Shown: piece by piece, positions 22,161-37,858 of the stretch
How the letters are laid out: the number at the start of each line of letters is the position of its first letter
Position numbering within the stretch: position 1 is the stretch's first letter
From: Toxonevra muliebris
Taxonomy: Eukaryota > Arthropoda > Insecta > Diptera > Pallopteridae
Reading direction: 5' to 3'
NCBI GenBank assembly: GCA_963691655.1
Contig: OY829328.1
Location: 27,299,890 to 27,363,889 of the forward strand
DNA: 64,000 nt
Position numbers and translations under genes: made by a program
Notes under the pieces: model-generated
Seen by the model: only the letters and a program-made list of their open reading frames with translations
What the model was told of the DNA's origin: nothing
Database searches by the model: none

Positions 22161-23232
22161 GCCAAAATCAGCTGACGAAAGCAGTGGTGCAGCACGACAA
22201 TGCCAATGGTTGCATTCAGAAGATACAGCTGTTGTGCAACTGTGGCGTGAGTGTCAAGGTGAATTTATTTTTGGGCATCGCGTTTTATAATTTATTCTAC
22301 AAAATATTAAGGACATAGCCAGATTCATTATTGAATCCTCATGGTTCTCTAATCCGTAAATGGGGGAGTCGCGCCGTACTGTGGTATCACAATGAGCCTA
22401 AATGTGCTTAAGTGTGCTTTCAAGCAGAAGGCTGCCACTCCAACCTAACCTAACCATTTGAAATATATTTGATAAAATTGAAAAAACTTGAATTTATAGA
22501 TATTTTTTCTATTTCAAAATGATAAAAATATATGATTTTTGATGAAATTGAAAAATTTTCAATGTATAGAAATTTTTCCAATTTCAAAATTACAAAAATA
22601 TGATACCCCAAAAAATTCATGATGCCCAAAAAACAAACAAAAACACTTTATAATAGTAAAAATATGAAAACAACAAACTTCTATATGACAAAATTATTTT
22701 GTACTGAAGTTCAAAATATTCATTGATAACGTTTGATCTAATCATGTATATTACAATTATACTGGAGGATATTTTAACACATTAGGTAACTCTCGTTTGG
22801 AATATCAAACCTCTTTCTATAATTATGCATTCTTTTCAAAACCGGAATGAATTATTAAAAAACCACTATAACGTGAAATCGGGTTTGTTATTATTTTAAA
22901 GAAAGAAATTAGAATTAATTATTACACAATGAATAAATAAATAAACTGTATTGTTCTTTTCATTTCAAATTATTACTTTTACTTATTATTGAAAAAATTC
23001 TTATAAATACCTCATAATTTATTCTCAATAAAAAAAACAAAAAATTTCGCAAAATTATAAGCCGATTTGCGCAAACCTCCTATATAGTTGAGTATTGCCA
23101 ACAATAATGAAATTGTATGTAGTTTATCTTGAAATTTCAACACTTTTTGCGCAACAACTGATTTACACTCTTACAACCCACAGTCAGTGTGGCCAACTCA
23201 GCGCTTTTCCCGCTCAACTCAAGTGATGAGTT
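22161..23232. other. Gene-free AT-rich stretch
   Basis: No exon recognised. A short CCTAACCTAACC occurs near 22443 at the end of a GCTGCCACTCCAACCTAACC phrase of the kind found at the ends of dispersed fly repeats. TGTGGCCAACTCAGCGCT at about 23188 recurs at about 15931. Confidence 0.4.
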
Positions 23233-23530
23233 GAATTTTACTTGCAACGAAATTACTATGAACGAAAAACATATCTATACAAAAATATAAAACAGACACA
23301 AAACAAACATTTCATTGCTTTTTTGGTATTTCGCAATTCAAGTGTTGAATTGAATTTTACTTGCAAAAAAATTTCAATACAATATGTACGAAAAACATAT
23401 AGAAAAATATTCAATAGAAACAAAACACAAATTTCATATTGAATTTTACTAGCAACAAATTTCAATATAATATGAATAAAAAACATATACAAAAATATTC
23501 AATAGAAGCAAAACAAAAATTTCATTGCTT
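23233..23530. repeat. Minisatellite, three units of about 90-120 bp
   Basis: Units begin with GAATTTTACTTGCAA at 23233 and 23352 and with GAATTTTACTAGCAA at 23441. Each contains GAAAAACATAT (or AAAAACATAT), ACAAAAATAT or AGAAAAATAT, and CAAAACA-A-ATTTCAT. The spacing differs because unit 1 holds extra sequence. Confidence 0.65.
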
Positions 23531-23964
23531 TCAACAGATATACATGAAACGAAAAATTTTTTCTGCTATAAGCAACATAAAATGTGAAAAGGTTTTCTAT
23601 CAAACACAACCAACTCATCCATTCATACATTTCGTTCGCAGCATCGGTTGTCTGCGGTTGAAGTTCGGTCATTTGGTCGGTTAGCTAGAGCCCGTTGTGT
23701 ACAAATTATTCCCCAAAATAGGTGAAGAGCGAAATGCGACCTCTTTACAATCTAACCTCTTTGCTTATGTCGAGAAAAACGGAAGTTTTTTATTTGAGAT
23801 AGCCAATTTTTTAAAAAAGTCTAAAATAAAGTTGCATTTTTTTATAAATGTAAATTTGGTTTCGTTTTACTTTTAAAATTTGAATGAGTCACAAAAACGG
23901 TCTACTGCCCACTGGGTGGCGCGGCCCCTTTTTCTCATTTACTTTTTTACCAAAATATTTTACA

Positions 23965-24095
23965 TAAATTACACTGTGCAACACAATTTCAAATCCAGCG
24001 TAACGGCAATGATAGCTGAAAAGTACTTGATCTAACAATAAAAACTTTATATAGGATTTGCCAAAAGTCTTGGTTGGGCGTTCGATACAGCCCGT
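23965..24095 (-). repeat. Dispersed repeat, copy 2 (uninterrupted)
   Basis: Matches the flanks of the Tc1-like insertion at 7535-7969 and gives the empty-site sequence AAGTACTTG. Read on the minus strand it encodes YHCRYAGFEIVLHSV, against YHIRFAEFEIVLHSV in copy 1. The origin is unknown. Confidence 0.6.
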
Positions 24096-24648
24096 TGAAG
24101 TTGGTCGGTTTTTGTGCTCATGAATTGGCGTTTTCAGCGTTTTTAGGTTATAACCGTGCATTTCTCTATGTTTACGTCTGAGAATCTATTATAGAAAAAG
24201 ATGTAAGGAAAATTTGTGTCTAACACTGCAGTCATATCTCTTCTTCTAATGGGTCTTCTTTGACCAAAATTGTAAGTTTGTTCAAAAACTGGCATTTGGA
24301 GTAGATATCGGATGTGGATATGTGAGAAAAAAATGTTTATTTTTGAATATAAACTAAGATCTCAGAACATGACAAAGTTACCCATTTTTGCGATATTGAA
24401 CGAAAGCCGAAGAAAAATCGATTCTCAACATATTTTAAGAAACAAATTAATATTTTTTGTTTTGCTTTTTTATTATCTAACTAATTATAATTTGAAAACA
24501 AAAGGCTGTAGCTTGAACAAAGGTGAACTGAAGCTGTTGAGTAAAGCATTAGCATTCAATTTGTAAATTTTTTATAGGAAACTAAAGGAGCAGTTACAAC
24601 TAACTGCAAATATTGCACAATTTCATGAAAAAGTTACCGAAAACATTG

Positions 24649-25015
24649 GGTGCGTTTCGTAGATGCAAAATCAGAAAATCTGATTTGAAAGTGTGTTACA
24701 AACGCATCGCTGAGTGTTTCTAATTAGCAAATCTGCTTCCATTTGACCCCATTTTTGTAATCATATTATTTTTCCGATTTTTCAAGCATGATTTCTCAAA
24801 ACTTTGACAGTTGACAATCTTCACACAAGTTTAAAATCGTTCAAAATTTTATTTTTAGAGGGAAATTAAAACATTTCAAAAACTAGAATTTAATGATTTT
24901 CAAAAATTTTACAATTAATGCATCATGCCGTTTCTAAGACGCAAACACTGATTACTGATTTTTGATTAATAACTTCGAAATCAGCTTTTCTGATTTTGCA
25001 TCCACGAAACGCAAC
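24649..25015. mobile_element. MITE with about 38-bp inverted repeats
   Basis: Left end GGTGCGTTTCGTAGATGCAA then AATCAGAAAATCTGATTT; right end the complement of GGTTGCGTTTCGTGGATGCA then AAATCAGAAAAGCTGATTT. It is about 367 bp and non-coding. The inner right half reappears at 38650-38760. The target duplication is unclear, so the superfamily is not assigned. Confidence 0.8.
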
Positions 25016-26261
25016 CATTCAACCGATAAAAAAAGCTCAAATAAAATTAAATAACGCCTTAGTGTAAGAAAATGAAATAGGGCCCAAAAAATAATCATTG
25101 GGCGTAAAAATGCCAAAATAAGTGAAATAACTTCTAATGCTTTTGGGTCTTATTTCATATGAAATAAAACCCAAAAGGTATGATCTTTTTTTGGGCATTA
25201 TTTCATATTTTTTTTTTTTTTACTTTTGGTTTTGGGCGCTATTTCATGGAGCCATAGCAATTTTACCTTGGCATAAACAACACATCTCGCCTCGTGATTT
25301 CAGTTCATATGCTGTTTTAATATCAACTAGTCGGTAAGGCCCCAGTAACTGGGGCTATTTTTGCGGAAGAAATCTCTTATGAAAAATAAATATCAAAAGA
25401 GAACCAAAGTACTCGTTGGTGTTTTTTTTTTTTTTTGTTATTTGTGTATGCAAATAATTCGGTAGATAATTCTGAGGGAACTAATGTCTCTCTCTTTCTC
25501 TCATTTGTTATTTACTCCCGCTTAAGCAATGATTTTTACAACGATGAATGCAATGCTTTGTTCAATGAGCGAATTTTAAAACACTTCCGACGCTAATATT
25601 TTGGAATTGGCTTAACCGGTTTTCTGATAATCTGATAATTTTTACCTAACCTACTGGTCAAACTCTTTAAATTGATATGTAATATGATAGTGTAGCACTT
25701 CTGAATCTTCTGGAATAAGGATGTAGTTACACTAATAAATATATAGATAACAATGCTTTGAGTTATTACAATAACCGCATGACTTCTACAACACAAGCAG
25801 TAGTAGAAACTGATAAATTTTATAACTTGTTTTCTTGAAAGCTAATTTTCATACCATACAAGACAAAATGAATTAAAAGTTACACATTTCGTTAACAAAC
25901 ATAAATAAACTAACTGCGATATTTTAAATCCCTAAATAAACGCATAAAGCATCAATAAATAAACTTAAAGTTTATTAAAATTCATCCTCCATTTACCATA
26001 CCCACCTAATCGAAAGACGTATTCTACGTCAAAAGTTTCGAGAACAATCGGGTCTACGCCAGGAATCATTCAACTCACCAAAACAAATACTGCTACAACA
26101 ACCAAATTTGCATATAAATATTACACACCAGGAATTTTTCAGCTATAACAACGGAAAATTCTGTTTTTATTTTAAGAACATTTCCGTTACATGTCTAAAG
26201 TCTTCATAAAAGTAATAAAAATCGCTTATTACGAAAATATATATATTAGTTAGTTATAGTT
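25016..26261. other. Gene-free stretch before gene D, with shared 3' flank
   Basis: No exon recognised. The last part (about 26090-26200) holds the 3' UTR of gene D with a minus-strand AATAAA at 26166-26171. It is homologous to the 3' flank of gene B at about 12800-12900: ATACCTGGAGTTTTTCAG against ACACCAGGAATTTTTCAG, then both with CTGTTTTTATT and TTTCCGTTACA. Confidence 0.5.
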
Positions 26262-28292
26262 TCACGGATCCAATTCATTACTTATTGTCTTCTGGGAGCT
26301 ACCACGCTTTGTTCTTCGCCAATTTTCCCACTCTATGGGATGCATTTTTTTTTTGTGTGAATGCATATTTGCGTTTGAATTAAAGGTTCTGTGGCAAAAT
26401 GGGCACTTGTAAAGACTCAGCCCAGTATGCTGAGCCATATGTTCCTGCAGAAGAAAATATAAAATAAAACAACTTACAACGTGGTTGAATCTTAGGACGA
26501 GTTTCACTGTGGAATTAAACAGGCGATGTTGGTGCTTAAGATAATAATATTTCAATAAAATGCTGTACATATAAATCATTATTACCTTTAACGATAATGC
26601 TTTTTTAAATGTTTTGTAACATTCTGAACAAGTAAAAACCTCATTTGAGTGCGTATAATTGAAGTGACTTTTAAGCGCTCTACGGTTTTTACATATTTTT
26701 CCGCATTCATCACATGTAAATACCTTTCCTTCATCGTTATGTCGCCGCAAATGCTGCTTTAGATTGTCCTCATCTTTGAGCCAACGATCACAATCAGATC
26801 GTGGACATTTTACACGTGGTCCACTATCTTCAAAATGCAGACGTACATGCTTTTCAAAGGCTTGTTTATCACGTATTCCCTTAGCACATACATGACATAC
26901 ATTAGTTGCTTTGGTATGACGCATTTTAACATGCATTTGCAATAGATGATCACTGGCAAAACTGTAACGATAATGTGTTAATTTTAGTTTTTTTTTCTAT
27001 ATGTATGTACGTACGTTTTTTGTTCGGGGCATTTATCACACTGAAATTTTCGCTCATTTTTAGGTATGTGTGATGGCTTATGTAGTTCTAATAAGTAGAG
27101 ACGAGAGAATCTCTTCGGACATTGTTCACACATAAATTTCAGTTCATCATCGGGGGCATGATATGCCATAATATGGCTTCGTAAAATATAACCATCGGAG
27201 AATATTTTTTGGCAATCTTTGCATCTAAGCATCGGAGTGTTAAAAAAATTTTTAATTTGAACGTTGATAATGTTATTAAAATTACTTGAAATATTCTGGA
27301 TCTTGATGTTTATATGCATGCTGTACTAGCAAAAATCGTTTGCTCAACTTTCGATTACAGCACATAACATACGGTTTCACTTCCTTGTGCTGTGAACGAA
27401 AATGGCTTGTCATCGCTATGAAATCTTCGCCAACAAATGAACATAAGTCACAACCCATGGGTATGTGTTTCTTGACAATTTCATCATCGAGGGGAGATAT
27501 TTTTTGACGCTTCTGACGTTTGTACTTCGGCGACCTTTCGTCATTCTCAAGTGAATTTACTTCTAATTTCATTATTTGGCATTTCTTTTTTCTTATGTTT
27601 TTTTGTGTGCTCTTCGTGGTAGTTATGCAAGATGTTTCTTTGGATTTACTACTTCGAGTCATGCGAACTATTAACAACCAAATTTAACTAATTTAATTGA
27701 ACTCAAGATCTACATATATGGAATTTACCTTCGTCCTTATTTTTACTTGCACCAACTTCAGGATCATTTTTAACACTGGCTAATACTTCATTCAAACATT
27801 CCAAGACCTCTGGTTCATACAAAGGATTTGCGCTGTTGTCAATTGCCCTTTCATCTGTTTCAACTTCTGCTAACAAAATCTGCTCAGTCCAACTTTCCAA
27901 AAATTCTTCTTTAATGTCACAGTGAGCATTTAAACATATGGGATCCTTTGTATCATGGTCACCTTTAACTGACTCTGTATAAACATTTCTTAATTCGAGA
28001 TGTGCTTGTTCAGTAGTCACATAAAATTCATGGAAATCTTTAACCTTCAACCAACAGCAGCGACATATAACTGTGCATATGCAATCGTCATCTGTTATAA
28101 GCTTAAATGAAAATAACCACATACGAATTATGTATATGAACTTATAATTTGCGTAAATAAAAGAAAAATATCAACCTTTAAAAATTGAAAGTGTTGCCTC
28201 AAAATATTCGCAATATTTTGTTGTTCGCCATCGACATCAAATATTTTTAAAGGTGATTCAGGAGCTTCTTTCAGACAAACGCCGCAAATCAT
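26262..28292 (-). CDS. Grauzone-like ZAD-C2H2 zinc-finger transcription factor, paralog D
   Basis: Predicted 546-residue protein. Exons on the minus strand: 28176-28292, 27729-28101, 27286-27667, 27015-27224, 26586-26961 and 26262-26444; all GT-AG and in frame. The ZAD domain shows CGVC in exon 1 and ICRCCW in exon 2. The linker holds [12 protein letters not shown], followed by a Lys/Arg-rich stretch. The C2H2 units keep the order of the sister genes ([45 protein letters not shown], the finger split by intron 4, [12 protein letters not shown] and so on). The short C-terminus ends after [19 protein letters not shown], nearest to gene B, as is its 3' flank. The gene is divergent from U2SURP. 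Confidence 0.88.
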
Positions 28293-28867
28293 TTCTAAAC
28301 AAATTAGGTTTCAAATCGTAATTTTAAATTCATTAAAAATTAATTAATTGCAAAAATAAACAAACTCGTTGTTGATATAAAAGAGTTCGAAGTCCATAAA
28401 TTTTTGTAGCGGCTGTGGTGGGTAAACGACATAAAGTGAAAAATACAGTTTGAAAGCACTGGAATTTACAATCGTTTCCACAATACATTAACATAGATAT
28501 TTTATGCGATATATTTCATTTCAGCTTTTTACGAATTTGTGTCAGCAAATAGCCAAAGTATTATTTTTTGCAAAGAAAACTTCATGTGTTGGATGTGTGT
28601 AAACGCTAACTACCAAACTATTAAACAGCTGTAAAGAATATAGTTTGAGGGCAGCTGTAAGTAATGACAGTACTGTCTGTCAAATTAGTGGCATCACTGT
28701 TTGCAAATAACTCATTTTTTTTTGGAAAGTTGAAAGTATAGAAAAAATGAAGTAAAAGGATGAAGGTGAGGATGTAAAAATAAAATAAATGAAATGATAA
28801 AATGTTACAATTTTAATTTTTATAGCGAATAAGTGAAAAAAAGTTAGAAGCCTTTGCTGTAGGCAAT
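28293..28867. promoter_or_regulatory. Divergent promoter region of gene D and U2SURP
   Basis: Gene D start and the U2SURP start are 575 bases apart on opposite strands. On the gene D side AACTCTTTTATATCAAC (28387-28371, minus) aligns with the AACTCTGTGTATAAAC motif of genes B and C at a similar distance (about 91 bases) from the start. On the U2SURP side an AG near 28824 after a T-rich run may end a 5' UTR intron. No TATCGATA is present here. Confidence 0.45.
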
Positions 28868-32656
<3,789 letters not shown>

Positions 32657-32890
32657 TCAAATTGAAATCTATATCTTTGCAACAGTTTAAAGAACAAGAA
32701 CAATAATATTGTAAAATTCCATCTTGGCAATAAAAAAGAAGAAGATATATAATAATGTTTATAAATCGCAAACCAATTCGAATAAGAATTTATTTCCTTC
32801 AAAGAAAAAAAAATCAATACGTTTACTTAATATGTATGTCTTTATCACAAAAAGCATAATGTATGTTATGTGTGCTTAAATACTGGAACT

Positions 32891-33509
32891 TCAATTAGCA
32901 TTGATTTCAGCTTCTTGTTTGTAAACTTCAATAATATCCTCAACAATTTCCCAATGCTTTTCTTTGCTCAAGTCACATACAAATGGCTGCAAATTTACAA
33001 AAAGAATTGTATGAATTTTTATTTTTTATCATTTAACAGGCTGCGGGCAAAAAAAAAAACAAATCTTAATTTCGAGGAGAACAAAAACAGAGAAAATAAG
33101 AGCAAAGCAGTTATATAAATTTGTTACTTTTAAAATTTGTAATGTATATGTTTCTCCGTTTCAAGTAAAAGAGATTAGTTTCTGTTTTAGTAAAAACAAT
33201 GTTTGTGAGTAGAAAGCATAAATTTTTGATATGCTCCCAGCCATTTATATAACATACCGTGTACCACATTGATGCATCATCGGATTCATCTGCGGTTGGC
33301 ACTTGAATACCATATGTTTGTAACGCTAATGAAAGACAGCATACGGCAATGTGTGACGATTTATGATTTAATATCTTTGGACTATGATGAAAATCTTGAA
33401 GAAATGAAGCAGATGTTTTCGCTATTGGCACAGAACTCCAGATGTTGGTGCCTAACCAGTCTTGTAATGTTTTCATATAGTAAAGTAAATACTGTGAAAT
33501 TAGAGTAAA

Positions 33510-33540
<31 letters not shown>

Positions 33541-36407
33541 AAAAATAAATGCAACTCGATTGATTTTAAATTTTCACATACATATATAAGGAAATATTAT
33601 TTATTACCTTATGCGGATGTTCAATATTCAAATCGAATTTAAGTGTACGCGCTATTAGTAATTCAGCTTGTACAATTGCATCACGCATAGACCAATATTC
33701 GTCACCTAACTCTAATGGTGCCGAGCCACGATTTAACGTATTATGTGATACATTGATGACATCGCGTATTTTAACAGGATCGTCCTTAATTTTCCCAGCA
33801 AGATAGAGTGCCGAAGCAGCAATCAACTAGAAGGGGAAGGAAAAGGGAAAATAAAATGTGATCTTTTCTAAACACAATGTAAAAATATAACTAAAAGGTG
33901 AACATGATATCTTGAATACTATAAAGCTAGTATTTGAACGAAGCATTTTTGAAGTGAAACTTCTTTGGCGGCGTTTTGAGGGGTAAACTGAACAGGAAAC
34001 AGAAAGTGGGGACGGAATCCGTTAAAATAAGGAGAAGAACGGGGACGGAAACTATTCAATTCCACAACCACAATGCTTCCATTTGGGGTTATTAAATAGC
34101 GAAGTGAAAAACAGAAGAGATGTAGGAATGAAAAATGTTAAGCATTAATTTACTGAAAACAATTTTTTAAGTTATTATTTTTTAGAATAAGTGTGTGAGT
34201 TATTTGTGTACAAAGAAGAATATTTGTTTCCACAATAGAACATAAATGACAGATCTGCAATGAGTGAGAAAGAGATAAGTCGATACAATAATAACGCCAT
34301 TTGTTGACTTCATAGTACTATGAAAAACATAAACAATTCAAATATATTTGAATCTACTGCTATAATGAAAGCAAAAATTTTCGCAAATATTTAGTGCGAC
34401 AAAATGATAAAATATTTACAGCGCGCTATGACTGGTTTAATACAAGTAAGTGTTGTACATCAAAAACTATTTATTATCTTTTATTAAAGTAGTTTTCTAT
34501 AGCAACGTCATCTGTTGGCACTATGAAAAACATAAATATCCATCTGTTTCTTTTATAGCGCAATACAAAACATAAACAATGTTTAGAAATATATTCGAAT
34601 GTACTCTCTACCATGGCAGAAGACTTAAGAAGGTAGATGCATTTTGACAAGTAAGAGGAACTTTGACAATTGCGAAACATTTGTTTTTGCAACAGAGTTG
34701 TACTTTCATAGTTAAATTTTTAGATGAGAATTTATAAGAAAATAATTTGTATAGTATTGCATGAACATAGGGAGAAATAGTTGTTGCTTTTTATATTATT
34801 TTTTTACTCTTAACATGTTCAAGGTATTTCCCAATAAGAAAACTAATTTTAATAACATTATTTATACGTTTTTTATTATAAATAAAATATATAATTTAGT
34901 ACTAAGTAATAAAAGTAGTATTAATAATCTTCTATTAACTCACTCTTTTCTATCCATTTAAAAAAATGCACCTCTAAAATGTTCAAAATGGCTACTTTTT
35001 GAAAAAAGGCATCTACCTCTAAATACTTGTAACATGGGTAAAAGTATTTAGAAAACTGTTTTTGGAGACATTTTGCGAAGAAAAAACAATGATAAAGTAA
35101 TCTAAATCCAAAATAAACCAGTTTTACGTTGGACTTAATCACTTTTGATAAATACCATATGGACCTAATTAGTTTTGAAAAAAAATCATCTGGACTTAAG
35201 CACAAGAAAACATAAAGCATCTGTATGAAAGCGGCCATGTGCAAAGCCAAAAATTTAAATTTATTACAATGCAGTAGCAGAACAAGGAAAGAATGCGATT
35301 GGCTGAAAGGGAATTAAGCAATTTTGATTTCACTTTTGAAAAAATAGTTAAATTAAAATTTCTTTTGTTTAAACTATTTATTTGTACGGTCAGTGTGTAT
35401 TGCATTAAAAATCTGTCAAACACAAACATACCAAAGAAGTTTCACTTCCATCGAGTGCACTAAGTTGCGCATGTGAGTTTTTTTTTACAAATAGTTATAT
35501 TTCATTTCATTATGAACAAATGACTACAAAAAGTTCATTAAGCCTGTTACATATTACTTGATTAAAAACCTAGATATGAACTGAAGCCATGACTTTAAAA
35601 AATTACGGCTTAGATTTAATTTTCATAGTATTTAAAAATAATGTGATCTTAATTTGAACATCTATTATTTAAAAATCAACTTCTCTGTGATTGAATAAAA
35701 CGGTTGAAAATGTTGACAGATAATCTTCAATATATGCCACGGACCCTAATTTTGCGAATCATATAAAGACTAGTTCAAAGAACGCAAAAAGCCATCGGAT
35801 CGGTTCAGAATAATGGTTGGATTTTTGTAGCTCTATAGCACGGCTAAGTGAACTGCTATGGGTAAATCTGCATTTACACGGCAGATATTCATGAGCACCA
35901 ACTTTTTGGTAGCGTAAGTTATGTCAAGGAAATCGAAACTCATTTAACCTTAAACCCAATTTGGATCTAGAAGCTTCTTCAATAAATAGGAGCAACTCGC
36001 AAATGTGGGGGACATGTTAACCCGTAGATTAAGATCACCGATGCGCACCTATACCTGAGGCTTTGGCCAATACTAATCTAGTCTGACATTCTATGGTGCT
36101 ACTTACATATTCATCGTATTCGGTGTTTGCAACCTCATTGAAGAACCTGTGGAATAATATAGCAGCAGCTGCAGATGTTAATGGTTTAATTTGTAGCTTA
36201 ATTGCACATTCGAATAGGAAACGTGGAACCACACCATTTTTATCGATTTTTCTGTAATCATATGAAAAACATTAGTACGTAATACTCTAATATATACAGA
36301 AAAGAAAGATTTGTTTGTCATTACCGATAATCCGTTGGTTTAAATTTCTGCAACTTATTTGCCTCAGCACGTTTCTGTACCGACATGACATCCAAAATGT
36401 TTTTCAT
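32891..36407 (-). CDS. CCNQ: Cyclin Q (FAM58A), CDK10-activating cyclin
   Basis: Predicted 258-residue cyclin; the human protein has 248. Exons on the minus strand: 36325-36407, 36107-36251, 33608-33826, 33258-33491 and 32891-32986, all GT-AG and in frame. The first cyclin fold covers FLFECAIKLQIKPLTSAAAA and LIAASALYLAGKIKDDPVKI, followed by RDVINVSHNTLN, PLELGDEYWSMRDAIVQAEL and LKFDLNIEHPHK. The second fold holds HIAVCCLSLALQTYGIQVP and WEIVEDIIEVY. These match the FAM58 group, whose cyclin activates CDK10 (known partner; not visible here). Intron 2 is 2.3 kb, with decayed repeats. A minus-strand AATAAA at 32789-32794 lies upstream of the U2SURP site, so the two 3' UTRs may lie very close or overlap. 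Confidence 0.92.
33827..36106 (-). other. Long intron 2 of cyclin Q with decayed repeats
   Basis: No further exon of CCNQ is needed here, since the flanking exons join in phase 0. The sequence holds imperfect duplicates of a CACTATGAAAAACATAAA phrase (about 34315 and 34520) and CATAAACAAT phrases. No intact transposon is recognised. Confidence 0.5.
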
Positions 36408-37050
36408 TTTTAATTAAACACTTTTATGCTAAACAGGAAAGCTAAGACAAATATAATTAAAATTCTGCATACACACAAGCATGTATTTTTTGCATTCGAA
36501 AACGAGGTAAAGAAGTTTAATGATCCTGAAATGAAAAAAAATATTTTTATTCAAAATTAAAATTAGGGTGAATGGTGGCTAAAACCGGTTGAATTACGTA
36601 GTTACCTGAATACTACCAAAAATTATACATTACTTTAAGATTTAAATAAAGAAACAAGGAATAAATTACCAGGCGAAATTATGCCATGGGTCAATTTACA
36701 CCTTACTTCAATCTCGAGGTTACATTTAAATATTATTGGTACATATATTTTTTCGTAATACATTTAAACTAAATGTTATATTTCCAGGGTTGTGCGGTTG
36801 TGTATAATTATAAAAAGCTGCTAGCAAATAAATATCGCAAGAACTCAATTATTAACAAAAAGATAAGTTATTTACCAATTTTAAATTTTTCACTACGTCA
36901 ATGCTTGCAAAATTTTCCTTTAATTTTGGAGTGAAAGTGGCAAAATCTTCTGCAACACGAAAACAAAACGCTTTGCGCTGTCGTATTCATTTTTTGACAT
37001 TTCTCGTTAGGGATGCCAATATTTTAAAATCTTTGTTTCTTTATGCCAAA

Positions 37051-37858
37051 AGGTATGCACGCACAGACGCGACTTTGTCGCAGCTACAGAAGGTGTGAAA
37101 ACCAGGGACATAAGAGTTGTAACCAATATTGGAAAAATCACTAAATAATTATTAAATTATAATTCTTTTTAAATTTGTTGCAAATAATTGTTTTAAATGA
37201 CCAATACTTTTTTGGTCTTTCATAACCATTATAAAGAAAAAAGTATTTTTTTTGGTTATTCATAATTGTTATAAAAAAGAAAATATTTTTTTTGGTCTTT
37301 CCTAACCATTATAAATAAGAAAATTTGTTTTTGGTTATTCAGAACTAATATTAATAAGAATTTTTTTTTGGTTATTCATAGCCAAAGTAAGTGGTTATGC
37401 ACAAATTATTCATAGAGTAGCATTCAACATGTAAAATGCAAGCAAAACGAAAATTGTATTTATATGCACAACCAAAAAACAAACAAAAAATATTTATAAT
37501 GGTTATGAAAGACCAAAAACAATATTGTTTTTTTTTTAATTAGTTATGAATCACCAAAACAAAGTTTTCTTATTTTAATTGGTTACGAATAACTAAAAAA
37601 AAAAAATTCTTATTTGTAATGGTTATTGAAGACCAAAAATAAATTGGTGGCATTATACTGATATAGAAGTAATTTTTTTAAAAGCAATTATTTTTGCCAC
37701 AACCAATTTAATCTTAAACAAAAAATAACAATTATTTTGGATAACAATTATTTTAAAGCAAAAAGTAAGTCTTTTTTAATTTTTTGCACAGAAAAAATAA
37801 GCAAAAAGTAAAACACCTGTTGCGACTTCAGACTGCGTCTGTGCGTGCGTGCGTACCT
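37051..37858. mobile_element. Foldback element with tandemly repeated inverted arms
   Basis: The tips are inverted: AGGTATGCACGCACAGACGC at the left and the complement of AGGTACGCACGCACGCACAG at the right, continuing with TGTCGCAGCTACAGAAGGTG against AAGTCGCAACAGGTGTT. The left arm then carries several units of a 40-45 bp repeat (GGTCTTTCATAACCATTATA, AAGAAAA, then T-rich), and the right arm carries the same unit inverted (TATAATGGTTATGAAAGACC). The arms meet near 37400-37480. The structure resembles Drosophila FB elements; no coding sequence. Confidence 0.8.

Noticed and set aside
22019..22318. Plus-strand open frame with a QQQQQ stretch
   Set aside because: It lies across a scrap of the dispersed GTTGTTGCGGC repeat family; no start context or splice sites support a gene.
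22438..22450. CCTAACCTAACC, the insect telomere motif
   Set aside because: Only two to three units, and true flies lack TTAGG telomeres; it is the end of a common dispersed repeat phrase.
33111..33257. Extension of cyclin Q exon 4 past 33258 as coding
   Set aside because: A good donor (GTATGT) ends the exon at 33258 and the C-terminal exon at 32891-32986 matches the family end.
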